From Fasciolopsis buskii (lineage: Eukaryota; Platyhelminthes; Trematoda; Plagiorchiida; Fasciolidae), in NCBI GenBank assembly GCA_008360955.1, contig LUCM01010028.1, forward strand, positions 42,116 through 106,115: a DNA stretch of 64,000 nucleotides. The letters run 5' to 3'. The notes beneath the pieces are model-generated. The model was given only the letters and a program-made list of their open reading frames with translations, had not been told where the DNA came from and did not search any database. Shown here piece after piece: positions 1-12,515 of this stretch. Position numbers and translations under genes: made by a program. The first letter of the stretch is position 1, and the number at the start of each line of letters is the position of its first letter.

Positions 1-2243
1 ACAGTGCTAGTACGACTGAGATAAGATGACTTCTCCGAAGAGGAAGGGTTCGCTGAATGAATTACCAAATCGAACCACTGATTTTCCTAGAAGAGTGAAC
101 ATGTTGTCATCAAACGTGAATCCTCACAAGAACCATGAATGCCAAATCCCCAGATATTAGATCAGCCGTAAACGAGGCATCGACCCAGTTTGTCGACCTA
201 CTATTAGGCCTAATGCCAAGGAAAGTTATGTTTCTTTTTTGCCTTCCGACTCACATTCGCGTTTCTTTGTGATGCGAGTCCTAATCGTAAAAAGAAGGCA
301 TGCAGCGGCAGTTACCGCAGTTGCCACCCTTGAAGAGGTGGACAATTTTTGACATATCGGGTATGTATCCCGAATTCCCAACAAACTCCCAAGTTCCAGA
401 TGAAAACCAGCCAACTTGACCAGGAGCCTTGATGTGAAGACTTAATTACGGCCCCTATAATTTCAGCCTGAAGAAGATCAGGAAAACCGAAAGAGTTCAC
501 CTGTTTAGCGGAATGTTCATCAGTTCAACTGATTGCACCTAGATGGAAAATTGCGCTGAGCAATTAATAAACATTATTTAAATATGGTCTAGTGCCACAG
601 ACGATGACAGTGGGGAGTAATTTCTATTATTTGGCATGTGGAAGATAGACGCTCGATAATATCAGAATGCTATTTACGCATCAGTTTAATTTCGATGAAA
701 TTTCCAACTCAGTACATCGTGTGAAACATGGGAACAACTTTGCCGATTTCAATACTTTTTCCCCACACGGGAACTATTTTTGGTTACAGACATGTGATCG
801 ACTTCTCTGTTTGCCGTCCGAGTACAATATACAGTCTGATTTCGTGTGTGGGGGCTGCCAGTCAAAGTCCACCCGAACGTAAACACGCGACTAACCGATA
901 AATGGAGATAGATTTTTGTTTTTTGTAAACCAAAGCTGAACAACAGTATTCCATTCTCACAAGGTGCAGGTGGTCAGGATCAGGAAACTAACTACTAACC
1001 ACGATAATCATCCGCTTGTTCCAGTTTGACGGGTATAATCGAACATCATTTGCCATTTAGGAAAACAACAACTAATTCACCACTTATGGTGATTCGGTAT
1101 TTTTTCCTACCGAAGATATGAAAACTTGACAACTACAGGTTCAAAGCGGAATAATTGTATGGTGTTGTAGGACAAACTAAGGCAAGCTTACAAATTCACA
1201 TTCCAGTCAACAGAAAAGGAAGAAGAAATAGATTACTATACGTGATGAAAAACATAATAACATTGTCGGCTTGGTAGTAGATAGAACGTATAGAGTAGGC
1301 AATACAATTTCAGTTATGAAAGTGCGAGGAAAACTTTATCATAATTTTTTTCTTCGTGAATATTAATCTCACTCAAAAAGGAACAGTGGAATAGGGCTAA
1401 GCATTAATACGACAGGGGATTAGTCTGCACTTCGAACGAACTGATGTGTGTGAATGTCAGGACGACAGACTATTATGTAATGGACAAGTAGGACATTCAA
1501 GGAAACTTTTCACCTGTCTTGATGTGCAACTCAAATATTTTTTTCATAAACGGAATTAGCAGGAATAGAAAAAACCCGGCTAGTGGCAGATAAGGTTTGG
1601 CTAAGCAAATGAAAAATAACTGGAGACAAATAGAACAAAATGGGGTGAACAAATCGATGGTCAAACGAAGTAATCACAATTTATTTGGCAATAAACTGTC
1701 TAAGTCTTCAGATTTGCAAAGATTGGCGATGCATTCGTTCGACACATTTGAGCATACGAGAGGACCATTGTAAATTGATGCAAATTGTACGATCTCAGCA
1801 TTTTACGCATTCGGTCCTGAGAAAGGCGACAGTATCTATTTTCGGATGCACATTAGGGAAAGGTGATCGAGAAGGAGTGGAATTGTATCCAATGCACTTG
1901 GATGTATTAAGATGTAGACCTAATTGAAAAGAATAGATCTGATTATTCTTGAAACGTTCAGCGAGAGAGAGAGAGCGAGACGAAAACCGAGGGATTAGAA
2001 ATTGAACTAGATAATATGACATCATTCCACATCCAATATGTTGAAGCAGGTGAGTCACAATACAGATCGCTAAATAAAGCAGTGAAAAGATGAGGCAAAA
2101 GAACGATTCAGTGAGGAACAGCGGAATTATCAAACAAGAGATCTGATAAGTGGTAACGAAGTTTGGTTCGTTGAGTTCTATTGTAAAAGTAGTCTTTTAG
2201 TCAATGCGATATAGAAACTGGACATTCAATGGACCTCGGCCGG
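1..2243. other. No gene recognised; non-coding
   Basis: All frames are broken by stops within 60-110 codons, and none of the short open frames shows a recognisable motif, biased composition or convincing splice sites. The minus-strand frame at 1795-2133 is the longest (112 codons) and looks like chance. A GA-rich run lies near 1962-1980. I read this as intergenic or deep intronic DNA. Confidence 0.6.
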
Positions 2244-2425
2244 CCGTGGCCAAGGGGATAAAATGGTGGCGTTTGGGCGTGAAGGTCGCGGGTTCGAATC
2301 CTCCCACTGGCGGTCAACTTCCCCACTTGGAATCCCTTTGCTTGTCGCAGCCCCCTTCCCAAAGAATGATGCACATCGTTATCTCACTAACAAAGGAAGT
2401 AAATGATAAGAGAAAGAGAGAGCGG
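2244..2425 (+). repeat. tRNA-derived SINE, copy 1
   Basis: The head has an RNA polymerase III A box (TGGCCAAGGGG, 2247-2257) and a perfect B box (GGTTCGAATCC, 2291-2301), 33 bases apart, as in a tRNA gene. The body continues through a block starting GGTCAACTT and ends in an A-rich, purine-rich tail near AAAGGAAGTAAA. The same head, body and tail order recurs at 29024-29200, so this is a dispersed element and not a tRNA gene. It cannot be folded into a full tRNA because no 3' acceptor strand follows the B box. The family name is unknown to me. Confidence 0.8.
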
Positions 2426-3185
2426 GGAACATCGTCGAGGGCAGGGACGTAATCATAAAGAGCGCAAACTGATTTACAGTTGTTTAAACTGTTAGAAACA
2501 AGAAGCCAGATTGAAGCGACTGCATCCAAGGCACATCTATTGGGCCTATACTCGAACTGAATTCGGTCCATATAGGTAACTAGTAGACACAGAAACGAGT
2601 GAGAACAGGGCGTTCAGTTAATTAGTTTACAAAAGGGCTAATGACAATGGGACGAAATCAGTGTGATAAGTTTTGGGGTTGTGTTTGTGAATGAGAACGG
2701 TCATAGATCCTCAGAAAGCTAGGATATCACTAGTAACGAAAGATTTGTTGACGATAAACGTCATAATTTTCGTGAGAGAAATCGCTTCCAGTTAGATCAG
2801 GGTATAATACAAACCATCCAGACTAAATGCGGACGTAATTTTGACCATCGAAGAAGCATGAGCATTTTTTACTGGAACGAAATGTTTAGATTCTTGGGCG
2901 GCAGGCAATGTGTAGTATGACAGACATTTGCACTGCAAACAGGTAACCAATTTTGTCGGCTGCACAGCAAGCTGATGCTGTGAGTAGCACGCAGAAGCTG
3001 ATTGGTCGCGGATAGGTTCAGTTGCTTTGACCTCTGTTCGACCATAATGGCGAAGTATTTCAAATAACCTCGATCGGGAAGTTTAGAGTCAGAATCGTTC
3101 ACTCGTTTCATGAACTTAAATTGGAGTAAAATTCTCCTGCCGTTGTTATAGAGTGCGATTTCAGTCAAACGACAAATGTCAAAAT

Positions 3186-3520
3186 CGCATTCAGCCTCTT
3201 TCTAACTAGGTCAATGGAACTGAGGCAGCAGTAGAAGGAAGAATCAATAATATACTATGACAAAAGAAAACTGAAGCAAGGGGATATTTGTGAAAGACAG
3301 GTTCCTTGACTTACCGTTCATTTGTTTCGTACTGGAAAGTCAATGGTGATCAGAGTGGGACTAAACAGTAGGTCTAAATGAGGTGATGGAATGATCACTG
3401 GACAAAACTGGAGAGTGGAACCATAAGAGAAAATGATCGAGGTGATTGGTAATTACTCTGTCCAAAATTTCATTACACCTGACGGGAATAACTAAAGGCC
3501 AGCTAAATCGTAAGCAATTA
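3186..3520 (+). repeat. Diverged dispersed repeat, copy 1
   Basis: This stretch aligns by eye, with many substitutions and small gaps, to 13396-13690. Shared landmarks in the same order are a block around CGCATTC, then AATAATATACTATG against AATAACATACTATG, then GGATATTTGTGAAAGACAGGTTC against its counterpart, then TGATCACTGGACAAAAC (identical in both), then TTACTCTGTCCAAAA against TTATTCTGTCTAAAA. Similarity seems to continue weakly to about 3900 and 13930. No coding motif was recognised in either strand, so the element class is unknown. Confidence 0.55.
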
Positions 3521-5673
3521 AAAGAATAATTAGGGTTGTTGTTAAAATCACAACATAAGCAGATAAACTACAGAGGTACATGAACAGGCATCTTGGAACA
3601 AACTATTGCAATACATAGGACAAAATGGGGGTATACATACATTAGTAATTATCGCGTCATAATAAGGGGAGAGTTTTGGATGGCATTTACTCATCATGCA
3701 GTCAACTGTGCTACTGGAGTAAATGATCATAACCCTGTATTTGCGGGACCGCTCGCCATCGATGTAGGTGTCAACACCGCTGCCCGTCCTCTTCTTGTAT
3801 CCACCTCTATCATGACGAAGCACTGAAGATTTTCAAGACGATGGAGGTCGTCCTCCGTGTTTTCTTGATTCAGGATTCGCTAGTACGAGCCATACAAGAG
3901 TTTGGGTGAGATCGCGAGTTCAAAGCATTGTTTACTCACAGTAGTTTCCCAAACAGAGGCCTACTGTTACACAGACCAAAGTGTAGGCGGTTAACTTGTC
4001 TCGTGCTATATGGTTAAGGTCCGCCTACCAGCCATCACGTTTGCGTTTATTGGACCAGGTTGATTTCGCCGGACGTACGCACCAAAGCAATACGTATGAC
4101 AAATCTGGATGAAATTTTCCGTCGAGTAGCTAACTCTGGGCGTCAGGGAGCATAAGTCTTAGTGACAATGTCAGAGAGTGGCAGATTGTGGCGCAACCAG
4201 TCTTCGGGAGCACCGCGAGTTATTTTTTGATGAAACTCAAAAACCCTTAACCATGCTCACCTGCACACACAGACATTTTAGTCTCATCACATTAAAGTCA
4301 CTTGTTTTCTCAGTCTCTCGGTGTCAGAGGTACTTGCTGTTTAGTTGCACTTTACACAATCAGCATCAGACGGCAGGTCTGACACATTTGAAAGCTAATT
4401 ATCAGCTGGAAATATGGGCACCCTGAGCTGGGACATTCATTTTAGTGAAATACAAGCGTTCGTTATCCTTCAATTAAAACCATGCTGTGGTGTGAAAAAC
4501 CAAAAACATTAATCGGCAAGTAATGACTGTATCCGAAAGCTTTAGGAAAAAATACTGAAAATGGAAAGATTACGCTGTCTTCATCTGTTCCACCAACCAT
4601 GGTTTGAAATTTTTTCTAGGTTCTGTAGATTTCGCCCGCTGTACTGCTCGCGAATGTCGTCTATCGGAATGTGAAGCCGAAAGTGACGAACCCGCTAAAG
4701 GAAAATAGTATCGAAATGACAATACAAGAGAAAACAAACCAAGACAGGAATGCTGAGCATTACGAGTTAGTCAAATGTAGAAACGTCCGAATGCACCGGT
4801 TAAGCAACTCCGCACTCACAACTGGAATAGCAAATAACGAATGCTATGACTTACAAATGTGGATTTTCTTTGATAAGTGTGGCTCGTGTTCTTTTAGATA
4901 CACCACCTATTGGGGTTAATTCTAGCTTAGAGGTGGCGTCATCAGCTGACTTGATTAGGTTCAGTTAGTTCACCGGACTGGGGTGAGCAGAAAATCCACT
5001 ACGACATTGCACTGGCTGTGCATTCCTGAACTGCGTCAATTCAATACCCACATAAACAAAACCGACAGATTAAGCCTACGTGACCCAGCCGATTACGTGG
5101 CAGGCACGTGATGAGGTTCAAAATCTAAACGTCCAAACTGAACGAAAGATTTATCGTGCCTAATGCAATACGCACTCTTCAGTGCTTCATGTCATCCTGC
5201 GGGAAAGGCACGCAAATATATTCGTTGACATGGCCAAGGGTCGCAGTCCATGGTTTTTCCGCGTCTTGACTCTTTCTTTATCTATCTGGTTCATTTGTAC
5301 TGATAACCTCACATTTTGTCCATCCACTAGAGTGTACACACAGAGAAAAAAGGAAGTAAAAAAATCAAACCTGTCAAAATACTTGTGAATTTTGCTGCTC
5401 TGTTCGCAATACGATGAAAAGTGACGATATCACGACAAACGATCTAAAAATCGATAAAATAAATTACACATGATAAACTGTCGCTTTTGTAAGCTAGTAA
5501 ACTGGGATGTAGATGATGTGTGTACAGCCATGAGGTTCTCTGGCACGCTGACTCGTTTCACTTAACACGCTCTAGTCCTGCTTCTATCACCAACCTCCCG
5601 TGTCAATGATCAGGAACTGCTGTCGAGTACTGTAGCAATCCGCTCAGAAGTTACTCATGGATTATTGATATAA

Positions 5674-5688
5674 ATATATATATATATA
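5674..5688. repeat. (AT)n microsatellite
   Basis: A short pure AT dinucleotide run in an AT-rich neighbourhood. Confidence 0.9.
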
Positions 5689-6558
5689 ATCCACGTAGGA
5701 AGAAAAATATTTACCATTGAAAATCCCATTTCCCTGTTTCCTTGCATTCGAGAGCCTCACATTTCAATTTGGTTACTTAAGTCATGTTCATTGGACAGTA
5801 CACAAAACTTTTTATCAAATCGCCAGTTCTGTGGACTGAAGTCAGTTACGAAAGTGTCTTTCGACATTTTTTTCCTTAAAAGACTGTTCTAGCTGTGCAC
5901 TAAAACGTTATTGTTATGGTCTGATCCTTTTGTCAATCGAATAGCTGTTGCGTGTCTAATTGATTACTTGAAGATCTGAGTGACTTTGGAATTTATGATT
6001 CATGTTAACCCAATCCCATGTTTATTTTTAAGAATCGCTGGTCCGAATCACGCTAGTTCTATGTTTATTTAGTTGTCTCCGTCATCCATCCCCATCCGGT
6101 TACGGTTTCACATTTTAAAATTGATTTGGATGGCAAATAATATCGCTGCCCACGCGACTGGCCAGTAACTTCGGCGCGTCCGAATTATGGTATTCGGTTG
6201 GTCAATGTTCGACCCAATTATTTTCGGAAATGGACTTTTGGTCTTTATTATCACGGCATGAACGCGATAACAAAGTCCTCGCTACGAATACCTAAAAAAG
6301 TTTATAGACCGGAGAACCCGATAAAGGTAAATCCTCAGTAGTGTGCTCAGAAAAATCTGAAATATTATCATGAAATAAGTCACTGGACGGCATGTTGAAC
6401 GTCATCCCGTGATGTTGCAACTATCCGTCCCTGATTTGCACGGCCACGGGCCCCTAGCGAAAAGCAATCGATCACTGCTGATAGATAACTAATCTGAAGG
6501 GTAGCCTAAGTATCACTAAGGCTAGGGACATGTCCTGCAGGTACCGGGTATGTGGTAG

Positions 6559-6810
6559 TGTATGCATATCTGTCACAACACCGATTACACAGTATCCATT
6601 TAGATCGACCATTCCGAACTCCGATTATTTGCTATTACTATTATTTTTCAATCATCCCATTCCAATACCTACAAGACGTGTTGTATTTAGTTAGTTGCGA
6701 AGCATCAAAGACAAGCTTGTTTGCTGCCGTGTTTTCTAGTGTCCCATTCGGGTATATGCAACGATTTTATTGATTGCATTGTCAAAAGTGGTTTCACTAC
6801 ATTGTTCCCC
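6559..6810 (+). repeat. Inverted repeat arm, partner at 11208-11459
   Basis: About 250 bases match the reverse complement of 11208-11459 at an estimated 92-95% identity by eye. Shared features include GCATATCTGTCACAACACCG near the outer end and CAAAAGTGGTTTCACTACAT near the inner end. Both copies keep an open frame of about 70 codons containing SLFAAVFSSVPFGY, but both are the same ancestral sequence, so this alone does not show coding. The outer ends could be terminal inverted repeats of a 4.9-kb element, or the copies could be independent insertions in opposite orientation. Confidence 0.75.
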
Positions 6811-9800
6811 TGGTTTTACCGCCGACGCTTCCTTACTTTTTATGCCTTGTTCGTCCACTTCAAATGTTCCGTGTACGTGTCTAACTTAAACCGTCCGCTC
6901 CTCCAGCCATTACAATTGAAAAAAAACAATAGCAAACGGACAACACACTATTCGCGAATCAAGCAGCATCCTTCGTTGGCTCTATCTGTCTTGTAGATTG
7001 GCTTATTTGTTCTCACGGTTGCCCTTCTCTGCTATCCTGAATTCATCTCCGATTCGACTAAGCCCACCCATGTCGGATTTCAAACGTTTTGGTTCGATAC
7101 CACCCTCCCTGCAGCCTGCCAACTGTAAGCTGTTTTCGTTTCTTTTGTGCGTACTTCATTATTTATATGGAAAAGAATGCCTTCACTGCCCACTTCTGTT
7201 GGACAACGTCTGCTCGGCACAGCTCATAATATACCAAGAATGTAATTCTGCTGATATTTATTTGTAGTATTGATTCTATTATCAACGGCTGTTAACTGCG
7301 CAATTTCTGCCTTTGGATGACATCGTTTTTAGGTCTGACAGTAGCGAATAACAGTTTTCGCCTGTCTTGACGTCCTCCAATTGACTGCCATTATAATCGG
7401 AGTTGGTTTTCCAGACTCGCGGCATTTACTGCAAAACAGGTTAAGCCTCCCGGATTTTTCATTCTCAGTGGACTGATTTACGGTCACTGGGATAGTGAAC
7501 AATTGACCTGGCGAGCAATTTGATCATTTCGAAATTTCTCCTGGGATTGCTGCAAATCTAGTTCCGAGTTTACCGAAGAATGAAATGTTGACAAAATAAG
7601 TGGTTTCAAAACTTTTGGATTGACAGTACCACCAGGTTGTTGGTCTGGTTGGCAGCAAATTGAATATCCCCAATGATTTTATAATCGCCAGTGGATGTGC
7701 TTGAGCGCGCGGTTTCCTCCTTCACGATCGCCGAACAAATTGATCCGTTGTTACCTTTTACCAGTGAAATATGAGGACCGTTTTACTTAGTCCGAGATAA
7801 ACACAAATTGAAGCATCCTAAGCAGATGATGCAGCACCTATGGGATTGACTAATTCGTTTTCACTCTAATGCTATGAGATTAACTGTCCTTTGATCTACG
7901 TGTCCTTCTTGCCCGGAAATACCTCACACAAACAGCAAACGCTGGCATCTTTGTCTGCAAAAGCACGCGATTGTGCAAACTAAATCGCACTGGTCTGCTG
8001 ATATGGAAAAATGTAACGGTCGGACGTTAGACAGTCTATTCATTCATCATTAGACAACGATTGACATTAAGACCTTCGCGGCAACAGTTTACGAGTCGCG
8101 TTCTGGTGGTACGCGCTTCCGATTTCGCTGCTGACTCCGGCTTAGGGATGCCCGAAAAGGTACTGTAAATGACTTGTTTTAAGACTACCGCGGGAATTCT
8201 CTATGATGGCGGATGGGAAAATCGACTATTGTTGTAGCTAACCCCGTTTTGAGCAATCTACTAGGTAAACAACGGCGAACATTTATTGGCTCGTCGTGAG
8301 GGATAGAGCCTCGTAAGTTAACTGCTTTTAACCGCAATAAATGTTTGTTCAATCTAAACTCGAATAAGAGTTTAATAATATCCAAAAAGTATTTCAAGTG
8401 TTGTTTTATTTACTGTATTTTCAGATGGAATCATCAACGTTTCATAACTACTATAGTTTGACTTAGATACTCACGTGAAAACATGCACTTTCCAGGGGTC
8501 CCTGTAGGATTGGCTTGACTTCTTGTGGGCATTAACCGGAATAATTGTCACACGGTATCTTCGTCTTAACATATCATATTAAATCCATCTTCTCGAAGTG
8601 CTTGATATTATAATACGGTGCATGGATTACGACAAACATTAACACACCCGATGGATACAGTGAGAATACTCCATTCTGCGATGTACTCATTTGAATCGAT
8701 TTGGAATAAAATGAGTGGCAGCATGGTTTGGGGCGTGAATGCCTTACTCTATTCACAAGTCTTCAAAATTACAAATTAATTAGTTATGAAGATAATGAGT
8801 GGTCTGTTCGAGTTCAGATTACTTGTGACTCTTTCGTGCCGCTAGAATTTCGTCAATAATCCGGAATGTCTGATTGGGCATGTGAGACTGACATGGCGAA
8901 AACCAATGGCTGATCGTGTAAACAACATTCGAAAATTTAAAATAAATCACAATTCACTAACCTCCAGGCAAACCACAAATGAAATGGCACTTTTTCTGCT
9001 AACAACGCTGCAGACTGGTCTAGGGGGACCCATCAGATCGGACGTCTGTGTCCCTGAACAATCCTAGCTCCACTTGACCAACAAGAGAAAAATAAGTCAA
9101 ACTTTTTTAAGCATACACGAATGCAACGAGCAGACAGTAATGTGCATTCAATTCAACCTCCTGAATTTCCCAGAAGAATGCCTCCACAGAGATTACTCTC
9201 CAAGGGCAACTCCAATCTTTGAACATATCTCACTTCAAGAGACGAAAAAATCGGCCAGGTTGCAATCGGACATTTCGGACCTACTTTGCTTATCGATCAG
9301 TTAGTTCACCAATTGTCCTAGATTGCCGTTTTCCCAGTATTGCTGCACTGCCTGTGGCTGAGCTCCCCACGTGACCAGCGGAAGATGATTGCGGAGTTTT
9401 GGGTCCAAAAAGGTGTGGAACTTTCTCGTCTGGAGAGCTGTTGTAGACTAAGTGTTGACAAGGTCACAAAGAGAATTGCAATGTAAAAGGACAGAGCACA
9501 CTGAGTAATGTCGTTTGATATCTTTTTAAGTGGACTCGAACATGTCGTGCCAAGGTTTTGCCACTGATTCTCTTGCTACGGGTATATGAAGAACCTGCAC
9601 ATGTAGTGCACTCGCCACCGAAAGCGGGGTTTCCATGCCAGTTAATTCAATTAACCAGGGATCAATAATAACAGAAGGTGGTGTTTGTGTCACGACTGTA
9701 AACACCTCCTTTTCTAAATGAAGTAGAATGTCGGTAAAAGTTTGACCGAATGTTTGGAATGGTGCAACGTTCGGTGTCAAGGAAGCAAACGTTTCACGAG

Positions 9801-11207
9801 ATCCGCGATATTAAGTCTGTTCTTCCGAATAGGAATGTTAAGCACATAAACAACCATCTACGGGAGGTGGACTATGACGTTGACCCCGGAAGAATACAAA
9901 TCTCGCTGTCCCACCATCTACACGGTAACCGTTATGCCGAGCTCATTAAAAGGCCTACAAAAATACTTTGGGTAACTAAAATACATATAGTAGTGCAGTA
10001 CAACACTAGGTAGCAATGCAGTTCATAGCAGTGATATTACACTATATAATTGTCAGATTGTTTTAAGTAGGCATTTTGAAATAGTAATAGAAAATGTTAA
10101 CAACGCGCAGTGATATTCCTATTTTTGTACCCTCAGACTAGCATTCTATCTGTCACGGTAATACATTTTTACGGCAACATTAATATGGATAAGCCTCCTC
10201 ACCAATTAATTCCTCACCACCAGATTCGTCTTCCACGTGATCACAAGTGAGAACAATTTCCATTCGAATTATTTATGAATGACAACAAAATATATTCAAG
10301 CTACCCGGGATAGCAACCCAGATTACAAAAAATAGGAAAAAAATTATGAAATGTAGGGAAATAAAAGGTAACAAAATACCGCAAACCACAATCTAATAGA
10401 AAAAGACTCTGATACCACTGATACTGTTACAGCTTCCTTCGGATGTGCATAGTGTAGTTTCCAGCAACCAGCAATGCGTGTTCCGAAGCATTGTGGCGTT
10501 TTTATGGGTGCACGCGCTCGCATAACTGAAGAAAGTTTGCCTGATAAACCTCCAATACAAAATGTGTTCCACTACACAAACGCAAAAGCAGACTACCCGT
10601 CGTACAATAAAGACTGACTTTTTCTTATTTCACTCAACGTAGTATTCTTATGTCAATCACATTGAATTTCCCACCATTTTCCCTTATCTCAATTGACGTT
10701 AACTAATTTTTAATTTGAATTTCCAGACAATCACTACTCGAATACGAGCAGTTAGGAATTGATCTTAACGTAATTCAGCATATGATGGGAAATTATTCCA
10801 CATACCGGATCAAATTACATATCGGATACTACATCAGACGTGAAATTGATTTTGAAGCTGCACTGGTTAAACGGCAGAAAAAGAAGCCTCGCTTTCCTTA
10901 GAAATATTGTCTTTACATTAGACTAACGAGTACTATATGGCAACCCAGTAATGTGCTGTTAGATTTAATATTGATTATGGCGGATTCATTGTTGAGGTTG
11001 CTTGATGCGCTCTGACAAGACTTCTGAGGCTCCTTTCCTTGTTTGTTGTCCCTACCATCGAAAATGGACTGCCCTAACATGATACATTTAGCGCCACCCG
11101 CGGCAGGACACTCCAGTTTAACATTGACGTAGTAGTTTGTTAGCCATTAACACCAAGTTCAAATTGCAGGTGCGAATAAACAGTGAAAATAGTGAACAAT
11201 AACACTA
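6811..11207. other. Non-coding interval between the inverted repeat arms
   Basis: I see no transposase, reverse transcriptase or host gene. The paired open frames at 9526-9780 (minus) and 9750-10013 (plus) are not recognised and lack splice or family support. If the flanking arms were termini of one element, this would be its interior, but nothing in it supports mobility functions. Confidence 0.5.
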
Positions 11208-11459
11208 GAGGAACAATGTAGTGAAACCACTTTTGACAATGCAATCAATAAAATCATTGCAAATACCCGAATGGGACACTAGAAAACACGGCAGCAAACA
11301 AGCTTGTTTTCGGTACTTCGCAACTAACTAAATACAACACGTCTTGTAGGTATTGGAGTGGGATGATTGAAAAATAACAGTAATAGCAAATAATCGGAGT
11401 TCGGAATGATCGGTTTAAATGGATACTGTGTAATCGGTGTTGTGACAGATATGCACACA
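11208..11459 (-). repeat. Inverted repeat arm, partner at 6559-6810
   Basis: This is the reverse-complement copy of 6559-6810. It ends about 50 bases before the left 32-bp inverted repeat of the Penelope-like remnant. Differences from the partner are mostly single substitutions, with a small cluster around 11306-11312. Confidence 0.75.
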
Positions 11460-11511
11460 ATTGTCGTTTCGATTTCACTGGATCACTGGTTACATAAGCC
11501 TAAGTTGCGCC

Positions 11512-11543
11512 GATGGCCAGGGTAGATTGACAGATCTTACGTG
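11512..11543 (+). repeat. Left 32-bp perfect inverted repeat around the Penelope-like remnant
   Basis: The stretch starts GATGGCCAGGGTAGATTGAC and is the exact reverse complement of 12484-12515, with no mismatch over 32 bases. The pair encloses 940 bases holding a Penelope-like reverse transcriptase/endonuclease remnant. No clear target-site duplication is visible in the flanking bases. Confidence 0.9.
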
Positions 11544-11639
11544 TTGTTCCTCAGCCCATGGAACAAACTGTCATTATGAGTTCCTACGGGTGATATGTCG
11601 ACGATATAATACACATATCCGATCCCACCATAGATCCTG

Positions 11640-12420
11640 ATGACTTTCCATGGGACTTCAACGAAGCTCAAGAAGGCGGAATTCACTCTGGAAATGGAAT
11701 CCTTAGATGATCTGTCATTCTTAGATCAATTCTTATCACGTCGTCAAGATGGCTAACACCAACGATCGATATGGCATAAGAAAGCATGAACAGGGAATAA
11801 TGCATGCACTACCAGAGTTTTGTTCCAACAAATCAGAAAAGAAACTTTATCCAGCGTTTGACAGACACAGCCCTCATGGTATGTGCTGCAGACACAATTG
11901 AAGGTAAACTAATGGGTGTGAGACAAACGTTTCTGCAGAACGAGTTCCTTGAGTATTTCATCAACATAGGTATAAAAACCAACAGAAATAAACCGAGTCT
12001 CCAGACAGTTAGGAAGAAAACCGTATGGAGGAGTCACCGTGACAGACACGGTAGTTCGACGGGTTCAAGTGGCGATCAGGAATGCATAATTCGCTGCTCA
12101 GCGACGTGTTTTGCTCACGTCTCGATCAGTTATCCTTTTACAGAAGAAAGACAAGCTACCCATGGATTTGATCTCTTACTTTGGGTACCAATTCACTTGC
12201 ATCTACTGGGCAAGTTAAGTAGGTCCAAACCATAGGAAGACTTTCTGAACTGATAAAGGAACATCATCCGAGCGAGTTGAAGGAAGGAGGAGTAAAAAAT
12301 AGACAAACGGTAATCACCATGCACCGCGAAGAATCGGATCATCTGGTCAACACACGTGAAACGGTTTGTCCCGTCGGCATCGGTTGAGGAAGACTAGCGA
12401 AGTATGTTAAAAGGCAAATC
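11640..12420 (+). mobile_element. Decayed Penelope-like element: reverse transcriptase end plus GIY-YIG endonuclease
   Basis: Translated pieces in shifting frames follow the order of a Penelope-like element. First comes EFTLEMESLDDLSFLD (from about 11677), the end of the reverse transcriptase. Next is a thumb-like stretch with SFVPTNQKRNFIQRLTD and TFLQNEFLEYFIN, within an open frame at 11804-12235. After this comes YQFTC followed by a degraded GIY-YIG-type region, and then RLSELIKEHHPSELK and VITMHREESDHLVN (about 12235-12355). Frameshifts and stops separate the pieces, so it is dead. Only the 3' part of the element is present; the reverse transcriptase palm is missing. Assignment rests on remembered family patterns, not on a search. 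Confidence 0.75.
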
Positions 12421-12483
12421 GTGTCCAAGGCCAAATCGATTGCGATCCACCCGAATAATCCCCGTCAATGGGTCGAGACACAG

Positions 12484-12515
12484 CACGTAAGATCTGTCAA
12501 TCTACCCTGGCCATC
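12484..12515 (-). repeat. Right 32-bp perfect inverted repeat
   Basis: Exact reverse complement of 11512-11543. It ends with CCTGGCCATC and lies just after the last recognisable Penelope-like coding piece. It may be a remnant of inverted pseudo-long terminal repeats, which some Penelope-like elements carry. Confidence 0.9.

Larger units (their letters stand above)
2426..6558. other. Non-coding stretch with a diverged repeat and a short AT tract
   Basis: I recognise no gene here. It holds one copy of a diverged dispersed repeat (3186-3520, listed separately), a short block at 3950-3995 that resembles 13012-13056, and an (AT)n tract at 5674-5688. Open frames are all under 100 codons and unremarkable. 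Confidence 0.6.

Noticed and set aside
2247..2320. Functional tRNA gene at the polymerase III boxes
   Set aside because: The boxes are right but the acceptor stem cannot be closed and the same unit with a non-tRNA body recurs at 29 kb, so it is a SINE.
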